Positions 29,616 through 41,856 are shown, counted from the stretch's first letter. The stretch is 64,000 nt of DNA from Meandrina meandrites (GCA_963693305.1 OY855906.1:16376661-16440660), one strand, 5' to 3'. The notes: generated by a model not told the origin, from the sequence alone. Translations and numbers: made by a program.

Positions 29616-32600
29616 ATGGCTAGGAATGGATACAAGAGGATCTCCACTGAGGGCGAGACAGGAAACATCAGCTTTGTGTCTCTTCTTTTCTTTCAATGGA
29701 TGAACAGCGTCTTTAAGACTGGCAATGAGCGAGCCTTAGATGAAAATGATTTTTTACCACTTTCAGAAGAAACCTTTACCTGTACATTGACAGAGCAGCT
29801 TCAAACAAACTGGAACAAGGAAAACACAAAATGCAAATCAAATGGGAAAAAGCCGAAACTTTGGAAAAGCGTCATAAAGATGCTCTCTTTTAAAGAAGGC
29901 ATGATCATCATCTTCACCGGCGTTTTGTATTCAGGTTGTGCCCTTCTTCAACCACTGCTACTTGGATATTTGATTTCCGCACTACTTTCAACACCTGAAC
30001 CACAGAAAAATTATCTTCTCTACGGTTGTGCATTAGCTATGGGAATTAACGCATTAATCAGCTCCCTTAGTCTGCATCACCTTTTCTACAGGTGTGAACT
30101 ACTCAGTATCAGAATTAGAAGCTCTCTAAGAGGTCTAGTTTACGCCAAGGTAAACCTAAATAAACTTGTGGTTAAGTTGCTCTCCCGTATATCACTTATG
30201 GGAGAAGTTACAATAAGATTAATACTGACCACAGCGACCTACTCAACACTGACTAATGCCAGAGAAAATGCGTACACCTGACGTAGTAATACAATAGTTC
30301 TTAAAATGCAAACAGCAGAAACAAACATTACACATGAACTACGCGTGGTTCGAAAAAAGAATCTAAATGCTCAATTTTAGATTTTTTTTCCGAACCATGC
30401 GTAGTTCATGTGTTATGTTTGTTGCCGCTGTTTCAGGCATTTTATTTATCGTTAAATTAAAATGGCCAAAGAACAAGAGTGTCCGTGCCAGTAAAAATCA
30501 CCTGATAAGTTACGGAAGGGCAGTAATTATATCGTTCATTTTAATGACATAGCCTCTGACGTATTTAATTAAGGAGGGTAGGCAATAGAGAACATGGCGG
30601 GGGAGGGGTGGTAGCCTTGCTCCAAATAGGCCAATTCCGAGTTGCCCTTTGCCTCATTTTCAAAATGAGTCCTCGGGCGAAACCATTGAAATGAAAATCA
30701 GTTTGGTGTGTATAAAAATGGACTAACAGGTAAAACTCATTTTCATATGAATGGTTTCGCACGAAGACTCGTTTTGACACAGAGGCACAAGGTAACTCGG
30801 AAATGGCCTATTGGTCTTTTATAAATCAAGCTGAGGGCGCACGAGGAGATACCGTGTTGTCCGCGCGAAGCTTATAACGAGTGCGATACTGGCGTCTGGC
30901 ATCGCATCTAATATAATTAACAATGTTTTAAATAAATAATATATGTTAATTAATGCCTGATGTTTTTATCCGTGTATAAATAAAATCAATAACTGTTCCT
31001 CACGCGTTTCGCGCACTAGATCTCCAGGGTCGCGCGTCGCGATGTCAAGGACAAATGCAATTGAATGAACTTTTAAATATTCTGGAGTTTTAAAAGTAGT
31101 TTAGTGCCAAACGTTAAAAATTCAAGTGAAATAAATAACTATTTTTCGTGTACATGATATTTTTTCCATATGGAGTGAAGGAAATCATCACTTTAAATTA
31201 CGCATACATTTGTGACTTTGTTTATGCTGAGCCACAATACACTACAACCATACTAGACTCTATTGTATACTGTTAACTCAAACGCACTCAATGAGCTGTG
31301 ATTACTTCTAATACTTATATTGTTTACTAGTGCTCACGCCCACTTCATGCGAGCACGTTCAACTTGACATTTCTTGTTTTGTTTCTTTTAGATCCTTAAC
31401 CTTAGCAAGCATGCGCTATCAATTTTTACAACAGGCCAAGTGATTGACCTGGTATCAAACGATGTTCAGCGTCTGGACGAAATTACTTTAAGGTATTTCT
31501 TCATCGCAGCTCTGAATCCTTTTGTACTCGTGGCATTTATGGCGTTGTTGCCGATTGTTGTTGGCTGGCAAGCTGTTATGGGAGTGCTTTTCTTCTGTTT
31601 TCTTGTACCTTATTTCGTCGGTCTCTCGTATGCTGGTGCTGTACTGCGCAAGCGCACAGCTGCAGAATCCGACCGGCGCATCTCCTTGATGAACGAAGTG
31701 GTTTCTGGGATTCGCACTATCAAAACGCATGCGTGGGAAGATGAATACAGAAAAAAGATTGAAAATAAACGAAGGTAGGATGTCATGTCACATTGCATTT
31801 TAATTACTGGTTATCACGATTTATATTGCCGGGTCCCAGAGGATTTCCTTTCCCTGGTTTTTCAATCAAATTTGAGCTGCAAAGGGCCGACAGTGGCTCT
31901 TAAATACTTCCTTGACGAACTCAAAACCTCGTTTCTCTCTCACACTTCGATTTCGTTGCGGCGGCTTTTGTGCCTCATTAGAAGAAAAATGATAAAATGA
32001 AATTCGATCTTACTAAAAAAAATATATATTTTTATGATTTTGGCGTTTAACTGGACCCCACTTTTTTTTTAATAAAATCACATCCAGTAAAAAATATTGC
32101 TAATTGTTTTTTGCTTAATTTTGTGGAATCAGCTTATACTGACTTAATACCATAGCCAAGTTTCAGGAAAATCGTTGGAGCTGAATAGCGGAAATATTAA
32201 GATTACCTAAATTATCTCTAACCTTCTATTGAAAGCTTTCATACTTGACACTCGGAGAAGAAACAAGCCACGAACCCAAATTTCTGTGAGAAGCCTCTCT
32301 AATGTTTGCTGAATCAGAATGCCTAGCCGATTCTCGATCGTGCGAACCCTTAAAAAGTACTAGTCCTCTAGTTCTGTGCACATAATGAAATGTTCAAAAA
32401 CCTTCTGAACCTCCGAAGTTACGTTTCCAAGAATTCTTCGAATATTATACAGCCGTTTTTGTGAAACTGGTTCCTCGTGAATTTCGAGGTACTGCAATAG
32501 TTTTGTATCGATTTTTGCTGCCGTGCCATGCTGAAAATAGGCCATTTTATTACAGTTCTCTGACCTTGCCCATGCATTCGTACAAACCTCTGTTCTTGTC

Positions 32601-35600
32601 TTACGTGTAAATACAATGTGAAGCCAAAATCGATGCAAAAATATTGCTGTGATTTGAAATTCACGTAGACAGAGTTTTACAAAAAATGGCCGTATAATAT
32701 TCGAAAACTTCTGGAAAACGTAACTTGGGAGGTTTCAAAAGGTTTTTAAGCATTTTATTATGTTCACAGAACTAGGGGATATTTACTTTTTTACTTTTTT
32801 ACTTCTTAAGAGGCCATCTACGTGAGACTTCATTCTGATAACATCGATAGAGACTGTGTAATCAAAATATTCCTAAAGCATGGATCGGTGCCCAATCAAG
32901 AAACTATGAGGGAACGATATTTAGTTGGAATAATATTGAGGATCGCGCCATCGTGAGACAAAAAAAAAACAAAAGTTTATCTATCTTTCACAATGCTACA
33001 AAGAACAAAAATCTCATTTTTATTCCAATTGCTTAAAATTGAAAATTCACTGCGATGATCATTTACCTCTTTCATATACATTCGCAGTTCATATATGAAT
33101 CATTTCATATACTTTACGTCATTTCACTCCTCTCACGGGAAAATAAGAACTCATAATTGACCTTGCTCCCAATGTGTGGCTTCATAGCTTAGTTGGTGGA
33201 GCATCGCACCGGTATCGCGGAGGTCACGGGTTCGAATCCCGTAGACTCCCTGAATTTTTTTCAGGCTTCTTTATTCCAATTGCTTTAAATTCGGAATTCA
33301 CTGTGATGATAATTTGCCTCTTTCATATATATCCGCAGCTCATATGTGAAACATTTCATATACATTACGTCAATTTTTATCGATTTTGTTTGCAGAGATG
33401 AAATCGACATCATACGTAAGAAGAGTGCCATTCTGTCAGGTGTTGCAGGCTTGGAGTATGCTTCGGCGCCAATTGCGACCCTGGTGTCAGTCATTGCTCT
33501 TGTTCTAACTGGTCAGCGACTTACACCTGTTAATGTCTTTATGCTCCTCTCCTTTATCAATCTAGCAAGATTAAACACTTTTTTCGGCTTGGCCAATGGT
33601 TTGCTGACAACCTACGAAGCTTACGCCTCGCTCGGCCGCATAGAAAAATTTCTATTGTTAGAAAGTCTACATCATCAGTCTACTGAAAATACAAGTAACA
33701 CGGAAAGCGGCTCAGCAAAATTAAAAAGCAGTCTGACTAACTATTACAAGAAAAAGGAGGAGGCTTCTACTGCTGATGAGCGAGTAAAATATCTGGACGA
33801 GCCCACGACATTGTGTGTGTTGGGTTTGTCGCATAAACAAACTAAGCGAGAAGATGAATTTATTCTGCAGGATATCGCGTTTAAGACACAACCAGGAACT
33901 TTAACCGTTATCACCGGACCAGTGGGCAGTGGAAAATCTTCTCTTTTATCAGCTATCGCCGGCGAAATCTCCGACACAAGTGGAATCATAACCTGCAAAG
34001 GAACTCTTGTTTACGTGCCTCAAATACCCTGGGTATTCTCTGGAACAATAAGAGAAAACATTTTGTTTGGACAGCCATACGATGAACTCAGGTACACAAG
34101 AATTACCGAGGCATGCGCCCTAAAGGAAGACATCCAGCAGTTTCCCGACTGCGACCAAACAATTGTCGGAGAACGCGGTGTTGTTTTAAGCGGCGGTCAG
34201 CGGGCTAGAGTAAGCTTAGCACGCGCAGTCTATGCCAATGCAGACATTTACTTGTTCGATGACCCTTTGAGTGCTGTGGACTCCAAGGTTGGCCAACATA
34301 TCTTTGAAAAATGCATCAAAGATCTGATGGCCGAAAAAACGCGGGTATTGACCTCTCATCAAGAACAGCACATGAAAGAAGCCGATGAAGTGATTGTGTT
34401 GTACAAAGGTCGTATGTTGGGGAAAGGAAGTTTCACAGAGCTACAGGAACAAGGCTTTCTAAATACAACAATTGACCTGCTCTATAAGAAAGTTGTGGCA
34501 GACAACAAGAGTGATAAAAGCTTTGCTGGGGAAATTGAAGAGAAACGTGAACATGCTGATGGCTGTGGTAAAATGGCGACATTAGCCAAGGAATACAAAA
34601 GCCTGAACATATCACAAGAAGATCGCTCAATCGGAGTGGTTTCCTCTAAGCTATACTGGGAGTACTTCAGAAGTGGGATGCATTCGCTGGAAATCTTTGC
34701 TGTAGCTTGCTTGTGTCTCATCGCTCAAGGTGAGCCGAATTCCAATTCTATGATGTCAAATTCTTTTTCTAGGAGAAAAACGTTTTGTCCGCAGCCTGCG
34801 GCAAACAACGTAGCATAGATCTAGATCGAAGAATGTCAACAACGAAAATCTCCCAAAAGCAAATATAGTATTTGAATGATCCAATCTAATACTGTTTACT
34901 TGTTAAATGAAATCGTTAAGATTAAATGAAAAAAATGTTTAACACGCTTGTATACGATCTCGCATTTCCTCTCTTACTTCTCTTCTTCTTTTTTCTCAGC
35001 AATGATAGTTGCTCCTGACGTGTGGCTCTCGTTTCTGACAAAGGAACCCCCAGAACATCAGAAAGACAACACCAACCTAACTATCTATGGCTGCCTAGTC
35101 GGTGGATCCTTTATTTTTGGCATCATTCGCGCATGCGTGTTCCTTTTGGTTTCCCTTAGATGTTCCGAGCGCCTTCATGATAAAATGGTGTTGGCTGTTC
35201 TACAAGCAACGGTCTTGTTCTTTGATTCAAACCCTGTGGGAAGAATAATGAATCGATTCTCCAAAGACGTAGGCTGTATGGACGAGGTGTTACCAAAAAT
35301 GTTTCTCTTGACAATCCAGATGGACTTGCTGGTATTAACAACGGTATTGGTGCCAGCTGTCACGAATCCTTGGCTTCTGCTTGTTGTTGTTCCGATAACT
35401 GTGGCAGTCGTGTACATTACGAGGTATTACTTGAAGACGTCCAGAGAGCTGAAAAGGTTAGAGTCCATATGCCGCAGTCCCGTCTTCTCTCTCATTTCTG
35501 ACACCACAAACGGATTGGACACCATTCGGACAAGAGGGAGACAAACAGATTTCGTAGATCAGTTTTGCAGGTATGTTAAATGGAGTCTTCATCATTAACC

Positions 35601-37494
35601 GGGCAGCGTTTTCAAATGCATTTAAATCGTCGTAAAAGCACCCCTTTTAAGTTTCCATGCGTTTCCTCTTGCAGATATCAAGATATTCATAATCAGTCAT
35701 ATGTTATGGTGGTGGCAAGTGGGAGATGGCTTGGTGTACGCCTGGATCTCCTAGGTTCCCTTTTAATTTCTGCAGTGTCTCTGGCAGCAGTTTTGGTGTC
35801 TCAAGATGCTGGTAGGTATATCTTGTCAGCAAAATCATTACAAAGTTCTTTGATACGTAATTGTTTCCAGTTATCCACCATCCCTGCTTCTTGGACTCAA
35901 GAATTCTGAGCCTTGAAGTCATCTTAAAGCAAAGAGATAGATCGCGCAGGAAGATCTTCGCTTTCCGTCCGAGCAGCCATGTTGAAAATGGAATAAATTT
36001 TTTCTGAGCGGAAGAATCGAGTTATCTTTATTCATTATAATGTCAACTAGTTGTTACTCGGGCTTTACTCCGGCGGTTCGTTTTCAACAGAACAAAAATA
36101 GGAGCAGCGTCAATTTTTGTTCTGAACTGTTCTGTGTTGTTTACGATGTTTTAAATTCGGCACTGTTGGTTCAAATTCAGTTATGGTTTCCAAAATTCTA
36201 TTTCGTTGGTTCAATTTCAGTTCTACAGACTTGAGAAAAGAAATTGATAAAAAGGAACAAAATATGCAGGTTCTTCATAACAGAATTTGAAACAGGATTT
36301 TGGCGGAATGACCCCTAATAGTTAAGAATTCGATACTTGCAAGACCTTGTGAAGAATGCCTGAGTGCTTTTTGGTCGAATTTATCAGCGGTGATGTTCAG
36401 CATTGCATTGCCTTCTATGTGGCACACGGATTGTAACCATTCAGTTAAGTTAATTTTCGGTCCGTTGAAACCGGTCCTCCCTTCAATTCAGCATTTTATG
36501 CAAAATAACCGTAGGAAATAATTTTTCATAAACAACAGTGTACATAGCAGAAGAGTACTGAAATTTACCTCGTTTTTTTTAACTAGCTTTTGCCGGACTA
36601 GCACTGGTTTACGTCATTCAGACCGCGGACATGACTCAATACTCTGTCAGGACAACCTCAGATGTCGAGAACTACATGACGTCCGTTGAACGAGTGTTGA
36701 CGTACACCAGACTGGATTCTGAACCTGGATACAAAGTGAAGAGGATTCCCCCAGAACACTGGCCACGTGAAGGAAATATCACGTTCCAAAATGTAACCCT
36801 GACGTACTATCCCGGAGGACCTCAAGTACTGAAGAAAATTAATTTTATGATTAAAGGAGGAGCAAAGATCGGTGTTGCAGGCCGCACAGGTGCTGGGAAG
36901 TCATCTTTTGTAGCATCTCTTATGCGTATGCCAGACGCCGATGGAGAGATATTAGTCGATGGTATTCGCGTAAAAGAGATAAACCTCCAAGACGCCCGAC
37001 GGTGCATATCCGTTCTTGGCCAAACCCCTGTCCTTTTCGGTGGATCGCTTAGAAGAAATCTCGATCTTTTGGCGCAGTTTCAAGATGAAGATTTGTGGCG
37101 AGTTTTAGAAGATGTGCAACTGAAAGGGTTGGTGGAGAGTCTGAACGGACAGCTGGACCACGAATTATTGGAACACGGGGCAAATTTCAGCGTAGGAGAA
37201 CAGCAGTTAATTTGTTTGGCTCGCGTGCTGTTGCAACAGAACAAGATCATCATCTTGGATGAGCCCACAGCACACGTAGATCCAGAAACTGAACAAACGA
37301 TCTGGAAGGTAGTGCGAGAGAAACTGAAGGACTCCACAGTCATCACTATAGCTCATCGCCTGAAAACCATTAAAGACTGTGACATGATTCTGGTTTTGAA
37401 AAATGGAGAGGTTGATGAGTTTGACAGGTTTGATGTGTTAGTGAATAAGGAAGGAAGTACCTTAAGCGAAATGGCTCGAGTTGCTGACATCTGA
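29616..37494 (+). CDS. ABC transporter, subfamily C (MRP4-like), six exons, 1,288 aa
   Basis: Full ABCC half-molecule repeat (TMD1-NBD1-TMD2-NBD2) that would export organic anions, conjugates or cyclic nucleotides at the plasma membrane. Exons: 29616-30149, 31392-31774, 33396-34729, 35000-35570, 35675-35811, 36587-37494. All introns are GT-AG and the frame is unbroken (3,867 nt). NBD1: Walker A GPVGSGKSS (about residue 480), signature LSGGQRARVSLARA (about 570), Walker B YLFDDP (about 592; Asp at the catalytic-Glu position, usual for ABCC). NBD2: Walker A GRTGAGKSS (about 1085), signature FSVGEQQLICLARVL (about 1187), Walker B IIILDEPTA (about 1210). There is no TMD0, and FSVG in NBD2 and a length close to human ABCC4 (1,325) favour the ABCC4 group. 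The start ATG is the first of the exon 1 frame, followed by YKRIS and a TMD1 lead-in; an upstream non-coding exon is possible. Orthology within ABCC4-like paralogues is not proven. Confidence 0.93.
30303..30445. mobile_element. Hairpin MITE in ABCC intron 1
   Basis: AACAAACATTACACATGAAC at the left is mirrored by GTTCATGTGTTATGTTTGTT at the right around a short centre (TCTAAATGCTCAATTTTAGA). The outer parts (AAAATGC...CAG) are also inverted with gaps. Confidence 0.75.
30625..30812. mobile_element. Palindromic MITE, GGCCATTTCCGAGTT family, copy 3 (ABCC intron 1)
   Basis: Same family as 2617-2803 and 17845-18032 but more diverged in one arm (CCTCGGGCGAAACC where the others have CTACGTGCGAAACC). 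The termini here read CCAAATAGG...CCTATTGG. Confidence 0.82.
32363..32775. mobile_element. Inverted-repeat element in ABCC intron 2
   Basis: CTAGTTCTGTGCACATAATG at the left and CATTTTATTATGTTCACAGAACTAG-type sequence at the right are inverted. Matching continues inward through GTTACGTTT and GAATATTATAC blocks. The interior is not palindromic. Confidence 0.75.
33020..33375 (+). repeat. tRNA-like SINE unit between direct repeats, ABCC intron 2
   Basis: Positions 33176-33250 hold an A-box-like TAGCTTAGTTGG and a perfect B box GGTTCGAATCC. On each side is a direct repeat of about 105 bp (about 33025-33125 and 33267-33375; ATTCCAATTGCTT, then CTCTTTCATATA, then CATTTCATATAC). The acceptor stem does not pair and U33 is missing, so it is not a working tRNA gene. 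The second direct repeat ends about 20 bp before the exon 3 acceptor. Confidence 0.65.
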
Positions 37495-37533
37495 AAATAA
37501 CTATAAAATAACCGCTTTCAAAAGCATGACCAA

Positions 37534-37539
37534 AATAAA
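37534..37539 (+). terminator. Poly(A) signal of the ABCC gene
   Basis: AATAAA lies 40 bp after the stop codon, in an A/T-rich 3' flank. Further AT-rich sequence follows. The cleavage site is not determined. Confidence 0.55.
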
Positions 37540-37703
37540 CTGCAGCTTTTTGCATCATCTAACAAAGTAAAAAAAAGCTGCACTGAAAATTATACTACAG
37601 GATACTAAAAGGAATATTGACTTCAATTAAAATATTTTCATTATACAGTATAATATGTAAACTTACCCTTGTACGCCTTAAAATCTTATACCTGCCTTGT
37701 CCC

Positions 37704-37860
37704 TCAGTAAGACACTACCTCCCTGGAACCTCTTTTTTCATTCGCCCGCTGTAAACACTACCTCTATTGTTTTTCAGGGCTTTGGGCATTGTTATGACCT
37801 GTCATCTGTTGTTTCATGAAACAATGAAGTAACTTCGTTCCGAGAGGTAGTAGGCGACCC
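37704..37860. mobile_element. About 155-bp MITE with 8-9-bp TSD (CCTTGTCCC)
   Basis: CCTTGTCCC stands on both sides (37695-37703; 37859-37867). The uninterrupted site CTGCCTTGTCCCCAGGCG exists in a paralogous repeat at 11429-11446. Ends contain AGTAAGACACTACCTCC and GAGGTAGTAGGCGAC. An inverted-orientation copy is at 52777-52931. Confidence 0.82.
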
Positions 37861-38050
37861 TTGTCCCCAGGCGCCGGTCCGCCGGTCGGGCGGTAGAGCG
37901 TGAAAGCGGGGAGTGCTGGGGCGTCCCGAAAAAAATTCTGGTTGAGAGCCCATGATACTTGGCCTTGTGGCCTTGTGATATGTGTAATATGTGTAATAAA
38001 TATAGAAGGTGGTAAGTTTTAAGCTCGGTGAATAAATGATATAGAGAGGA

Positions 38051-38347
38051 GGCAGCGTGGCCGAGTGGTTTAGGGCGCTGGTCTTGTAATCCGGAGGTCC
38101 CGGGTTCAAGCCCTCCACCCTGCCACTAGCTGGATTTGTTTCACGGTCGTCCCGAGTTCAAATCCTCGGTCACGCTTTGTATATAGCCAACTGGTCTGCC
38201 TCCAGCCAGTTGGGATTTTTAACCATGTTATGTTCATTTAAAGTTATTTGTTTCCTATGTTTCAGTGGCATGCCTAAACTAGCTATCTCGAAGCTAAGTG
38301 CATGACCACTATAAACAACATTTACATTAAATTACATTACATTACAT
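38051..38347 (+). mobile_element. tRNA-derived SINE
   Basis: The head is tRNA Leu/Ser-like (GGCAGCGTGGCCGAGTGGTT; B box GGGTTCAAGCC). The body includes CCAACTGGTCTGCCTCCAGC and TTTTTAACCATGTTATG. The tail is (ATTAC)n-like (TTAAATTACATTACATTACA). A diverged minus-strand copy is at 41650-41856. Confidence 0.8.
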
Positions 38348-38351
38348 ATAT

Positions 38352-38500
38352 GTTATTTGCCCGCTGTGAGGTCCGTTTAGTGAAAAACTGTGACCGAGGT
38401 CTTGAAAATGCTGCCCGAGGCCACAGGCCGAAGACAGCATTTTCCAAGGCCGAGGTCACAGTTTTTCACTATACGGACCGACCCAAAGCCGGCAAATAAC
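38352..38500. mobile_element. Palindromic MITE, GTTATTTGCC ends
   Basis: Long inverted arms (GTTATTTGCC, GGTCCG, GTGAAAAACTGTGACCGAGG and complements) meet at a GGCCACAGGCC centre. A reading frame on the plus strand across it is an artefact. Confidence 0.75.
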
Positions 38501-38821
38501 TTATTTATTTTTCCTACTTTAATGTGTTTGGTTAAAAAAATCTACAAAGATTGTCTTGCAAAATGCGTTTGTTTTGTACGCGCGCATCCACTGTTGAGTC
38601 GATCGCTAAGCTACGGCAAGAGTGAAGATCTCATTACCGTGAAACAAGGAAGGAAGTTTTAATGTAAATGGATAATAAAATTCCCGAGAAGACTAAAAGA
38701 AGGACATTAGCGGTTTCTTGACTTTAAAAGCTTGAAATTATTGAAAAACGGGTGCACGCGCGTAAACAACTGCAAATTTACCAAGGACAATTCAATGCGT
38801 GCGATTTTGTTAAAACGTTAA

Positions 38822-40653
38822 GGTGACTCGATCGAAATAAATGACGCGATGTATGCCTGTCTAAAAGCGCTAATAGCTTCTCCACTTCTGACTCGATTTC
38901 CCTGAAACTTTCGCATTTTATACGAAATTTATCGTGGAATAATATGTATGTCAATATGTTGATCTAATATTCGTTAGTTTTGCCCGATGTTACATTTATT
39001 GAACACTACTTTTGGGATAAAATTGCTATTTACAGGTAACTGAGCGCTAAGATTTCGTTTAAACTTCTGCAGTTAGCTCGTAATACCATCTTGTCATGAC
39101 TGTTCAAGTTTCGGCAAAATCGTCGGAACAGAAACCCCTGGACCATTTGGACATCAAAATATTAACTCCGGGCGAACTTCAAAGTTTGGAACGCTCCAGC
39201 GCTTCCAAATCTCACCTAAACGTACCACAACCGTAGAAAAAGAAGGTTCAATGAATCAGTTTTATTAGCTCCAAATCACATTCGGCTATTTGCAACGATG
39301 ACAAAGTTTGAGCTAATGTTATAAACTCACCTTTTTCGTTAAAACGTAGCGAAGTAGCCAAATCTACGTTTTTCTGAATTATATGAAAACTAACTGGACG
39401 AATCGAATAAAACTACTGGAACATAAAAATGAATATCTTACACACACTTTGCGCTATTTTACGTTGCTGGAGCTGCCTTGATTTGGATGAAATATATTTT
39501 TAAAGTGGAGCACTGCTGCAACTCTGTTGTGAACACGGCCATGTTGTTATTTGAATTCTACAGCTGACGCTATGTAAATTTTTTGGATTTCATGAGAATT
39601 TGAGGAATTTGCACATGGACTAGGGGGATGCATTGACAGTGTTCCGTCGCTACATGCTTTGATTTTCCATCCAAACCATGTCAAGGAAAACAATCCTTAC
39701 ACAGACTTTAAAACAAGAAATGGGAAAAATCAATAAATCAATGCATATTTTGACAAAATAGCTATGCTATCAACGATGCTGACGTGCTGATTACCCTTGC
39801 ATGACCTCAGAAATCAGAGCATATAGTGACTAAACACTGTCAATGCACCCCCTAGTCCATGCGCAAATTCCTCAAATTTTTATCAAATCTAAAAAATTTG
39901 CATAGCGTCAGCTGTAGAATTTAAATGACAACAAGGCCGTGTTCACAACAGAGTTGAAGCAGTATTTCACTATAAAAATATATTTCATCCAAACCAAGGC
40001 AGCTCCAGCAACGTAAAATAGCGCAAAGTGTGTGTAAGATATTCATTTTAATGTTCCGGTAGTTTTATTCGATTCGTCCGGTTAGTTTTCATATAATTCA
40101 GAAAAACGTAAATTTGGCGACTTCGCTACATTTTAACGCAAAAGCTGAGTTTATAACATTAGCTCAAACTTTGTCATCGTTGCAAATAGCCGAATGTGAT
40201 TTGGAGCTAATAAAACTGATTCATTGAACCTTCTTTTTCTACGGTTGTGGTACGTTTAGGTGAGATTTGGAAGCGCTGGAGCGTTCCAAACTTTGAAGTT
40301 CGCCCGGAGTTAATATTTTGATGTCCAAATGGTCCAGGGGTTTCTGTTCCGACGATTTTGCCGAAACTTGAACAGTCATGACAAGATGGTATTACGAGCT
40401 AACTGCAGAAGTTTAAACGAAATCTTAGCGCTCAGTTACCTGTAAATAGCAATTTTATCCCAAAAGTAGTGTTCAATAAATGTAACATCAGGCAAACCTA
40501 ACGAATATTAGATCAACATATTGACATACATATTATTCCACGATAAATTTCGTATAAAATGCGAAAGTTTCAGGGAAATCGAGTTAGAAATGGTGAAGTT
40601 ATTAGAGTTTTTAGACAGGCATACAGCGCGTCATTTATTTCGATCGAGTCACC
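38822..40653. mobile_element. 1.83-kb TTAA-flanked giant palindrome (piggyBac-like MITE)
   Basis: TTAA is at 38818-38821 and 40654-40657. The arms of about 820 bp start GGTGACTCGATCGAAATAAA and match their inverted partner with only scattered differences, around a unique centre of about 180 bp (39650-39830). There are no ORFs of note. The arms are far longer than typical piggyBac ends. Confidence 0.9.
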
Positions 40654-40657
40654 TTAA

Positions 40658-41509
40658 GTTCGATAAGGCGTAGGAAAATAATTAGAAACCATTATTTGCG
40701 TTTATTTCAGTCAGAATTCTACTAAAACAATTAGATTATTCGCTCTCAATTTCTAGTTGATGAGGCCGCAGGCCTCATCAACTATCACCTCATAGAAATC
40801 TCGAGCTCATAATCTTATTGTTAAATAGAGAGAATGAATAGAAAAATCACTGCGTCTAGATCTAGTGGCCAAATGCCAAGTGTACAACTTTTCATTAACC
40901 AACTCGGCTTTTACGAAAAAATAGAAAGAAATATTGCCAGGAAACGAGACAAGCTTGCGTGTCATTTTAAGAAATGGACTAATCTACTATCTATTTTGTG
41001 AGATATTTTAAACCCCCTATCTTTCCTTTTCTAAAACTCTCTGTATAAGTAGCATAGTGACCACCCTTTGTTATTTGTTTTGTATGGCACTGACTTGTAA
41101 TGTATTGTAGTATTTATGTAGTTATAGGCTAATTTAATATAGGTGATCGTACTTGTAAGGACTGCAATGTTTTGCAATTTAGTCAATGTGATTTAGTTTT
41201 TTTTGTGTAAGTATTTTTTTTATGTTGTATGTAATTATAATTGTGCAGCCAATTTAAAAAAAAAAAAAAATCACTGCGAATCGACAAACTACGGCCGTAA
41301 AACTGGTATGATTTGATTTTGTCAATAAAGAGAATGAATACTCGCCTTTTGGAGTACTTCAAGGCCTTTAATTCCACTGCCCGTGGGCAGATATAGGAGA
41401 ATCTTACTCGCGCTAAGAACCAATCAGATTGCAGATTTCGTTACCGTGACCTCTTGGAAAAAATAAAAAGATGATAATCATTTGTCGCGAGCGTGGGACA
41501 AAGAAAAAA
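40658..41509. other. No gene seen
   Basis: GATGAGGCCGCAGGCCTCATCA near 40758 is a small perfect palindrome. A poly(A) run of about 14 lies near 41256. Confidence 0.4.
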
Positions 41510-41600
41510 TCTGAGTACCCGACGGGAATCGAACTTATGGCCTCCCAGATACCGGTTGGGCGCTGGTAAATGGCCTAGCTCAGTAAGCTTTAAAATACCA
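41510..41600 (-). repeat. tRNA-like SINE fragment
   Basis: On the minus strand AGTTCGATTCCCG resembles a B box and is followed by GGTACTCAGATTTTTTC. The 5' half (CTGAGCTAGGCCATTTACC) has A-box-like features. Too degenerate to be a tRNA gene. Confidence 0.45.
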
Positions 41601-41649
41601 CGAATTATTTTATTGTAAAAGTGTAAATGTAATTTATAGTGATCATGCA

Positions 41650-41856
41650 CCTAGATAGCTAGTCACCAGGCATGTCAATGAAATAGAGGAAACAAATATT
41701 TCAACTAAACGTACCATGGTTAAAAATCTCAACTGGCAGGAGATCAGACCAGTTGGCCATATTCGAACCATGTTTGAGGAGTTGACATTGGGTCAACAGA
41801 GAACAAACCCGAGATCCGGATTTCAAGATCGACACCCTAAACCACTCGGCCATGCC
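41650..41856 (-). mobile_element. tRNA-derived SINE, diverged copy
   Basis: The minus strand begins GGCATGGCCGAGTGGTTTAG and later has GGCCAACTGGTCTGATCTCC and GATTTTTAACCATGGTACG, matching 38051-38347 over most of its length with indels. Confidence 0.75.

Noticed and set aside
33176..33250. tRNA gene (possible Thr, GGT)
   Set aside because: Good B box, but the acceptor stem does not pair and U33 is absent; flanked by repeats, so tRNA-like SINE.
34730..36586. Frame breaks in ABCC as signs of a pseudogene
   Set aside because: All breaks coincide with GT-AG introns and the joined exons are in frame through both NBDs.
38051..38125. tRNA Leu/Ser gene
   Set aside because: Continues into a SINE body and ATTAC tail; another diverged copy exists at 41650-41856.
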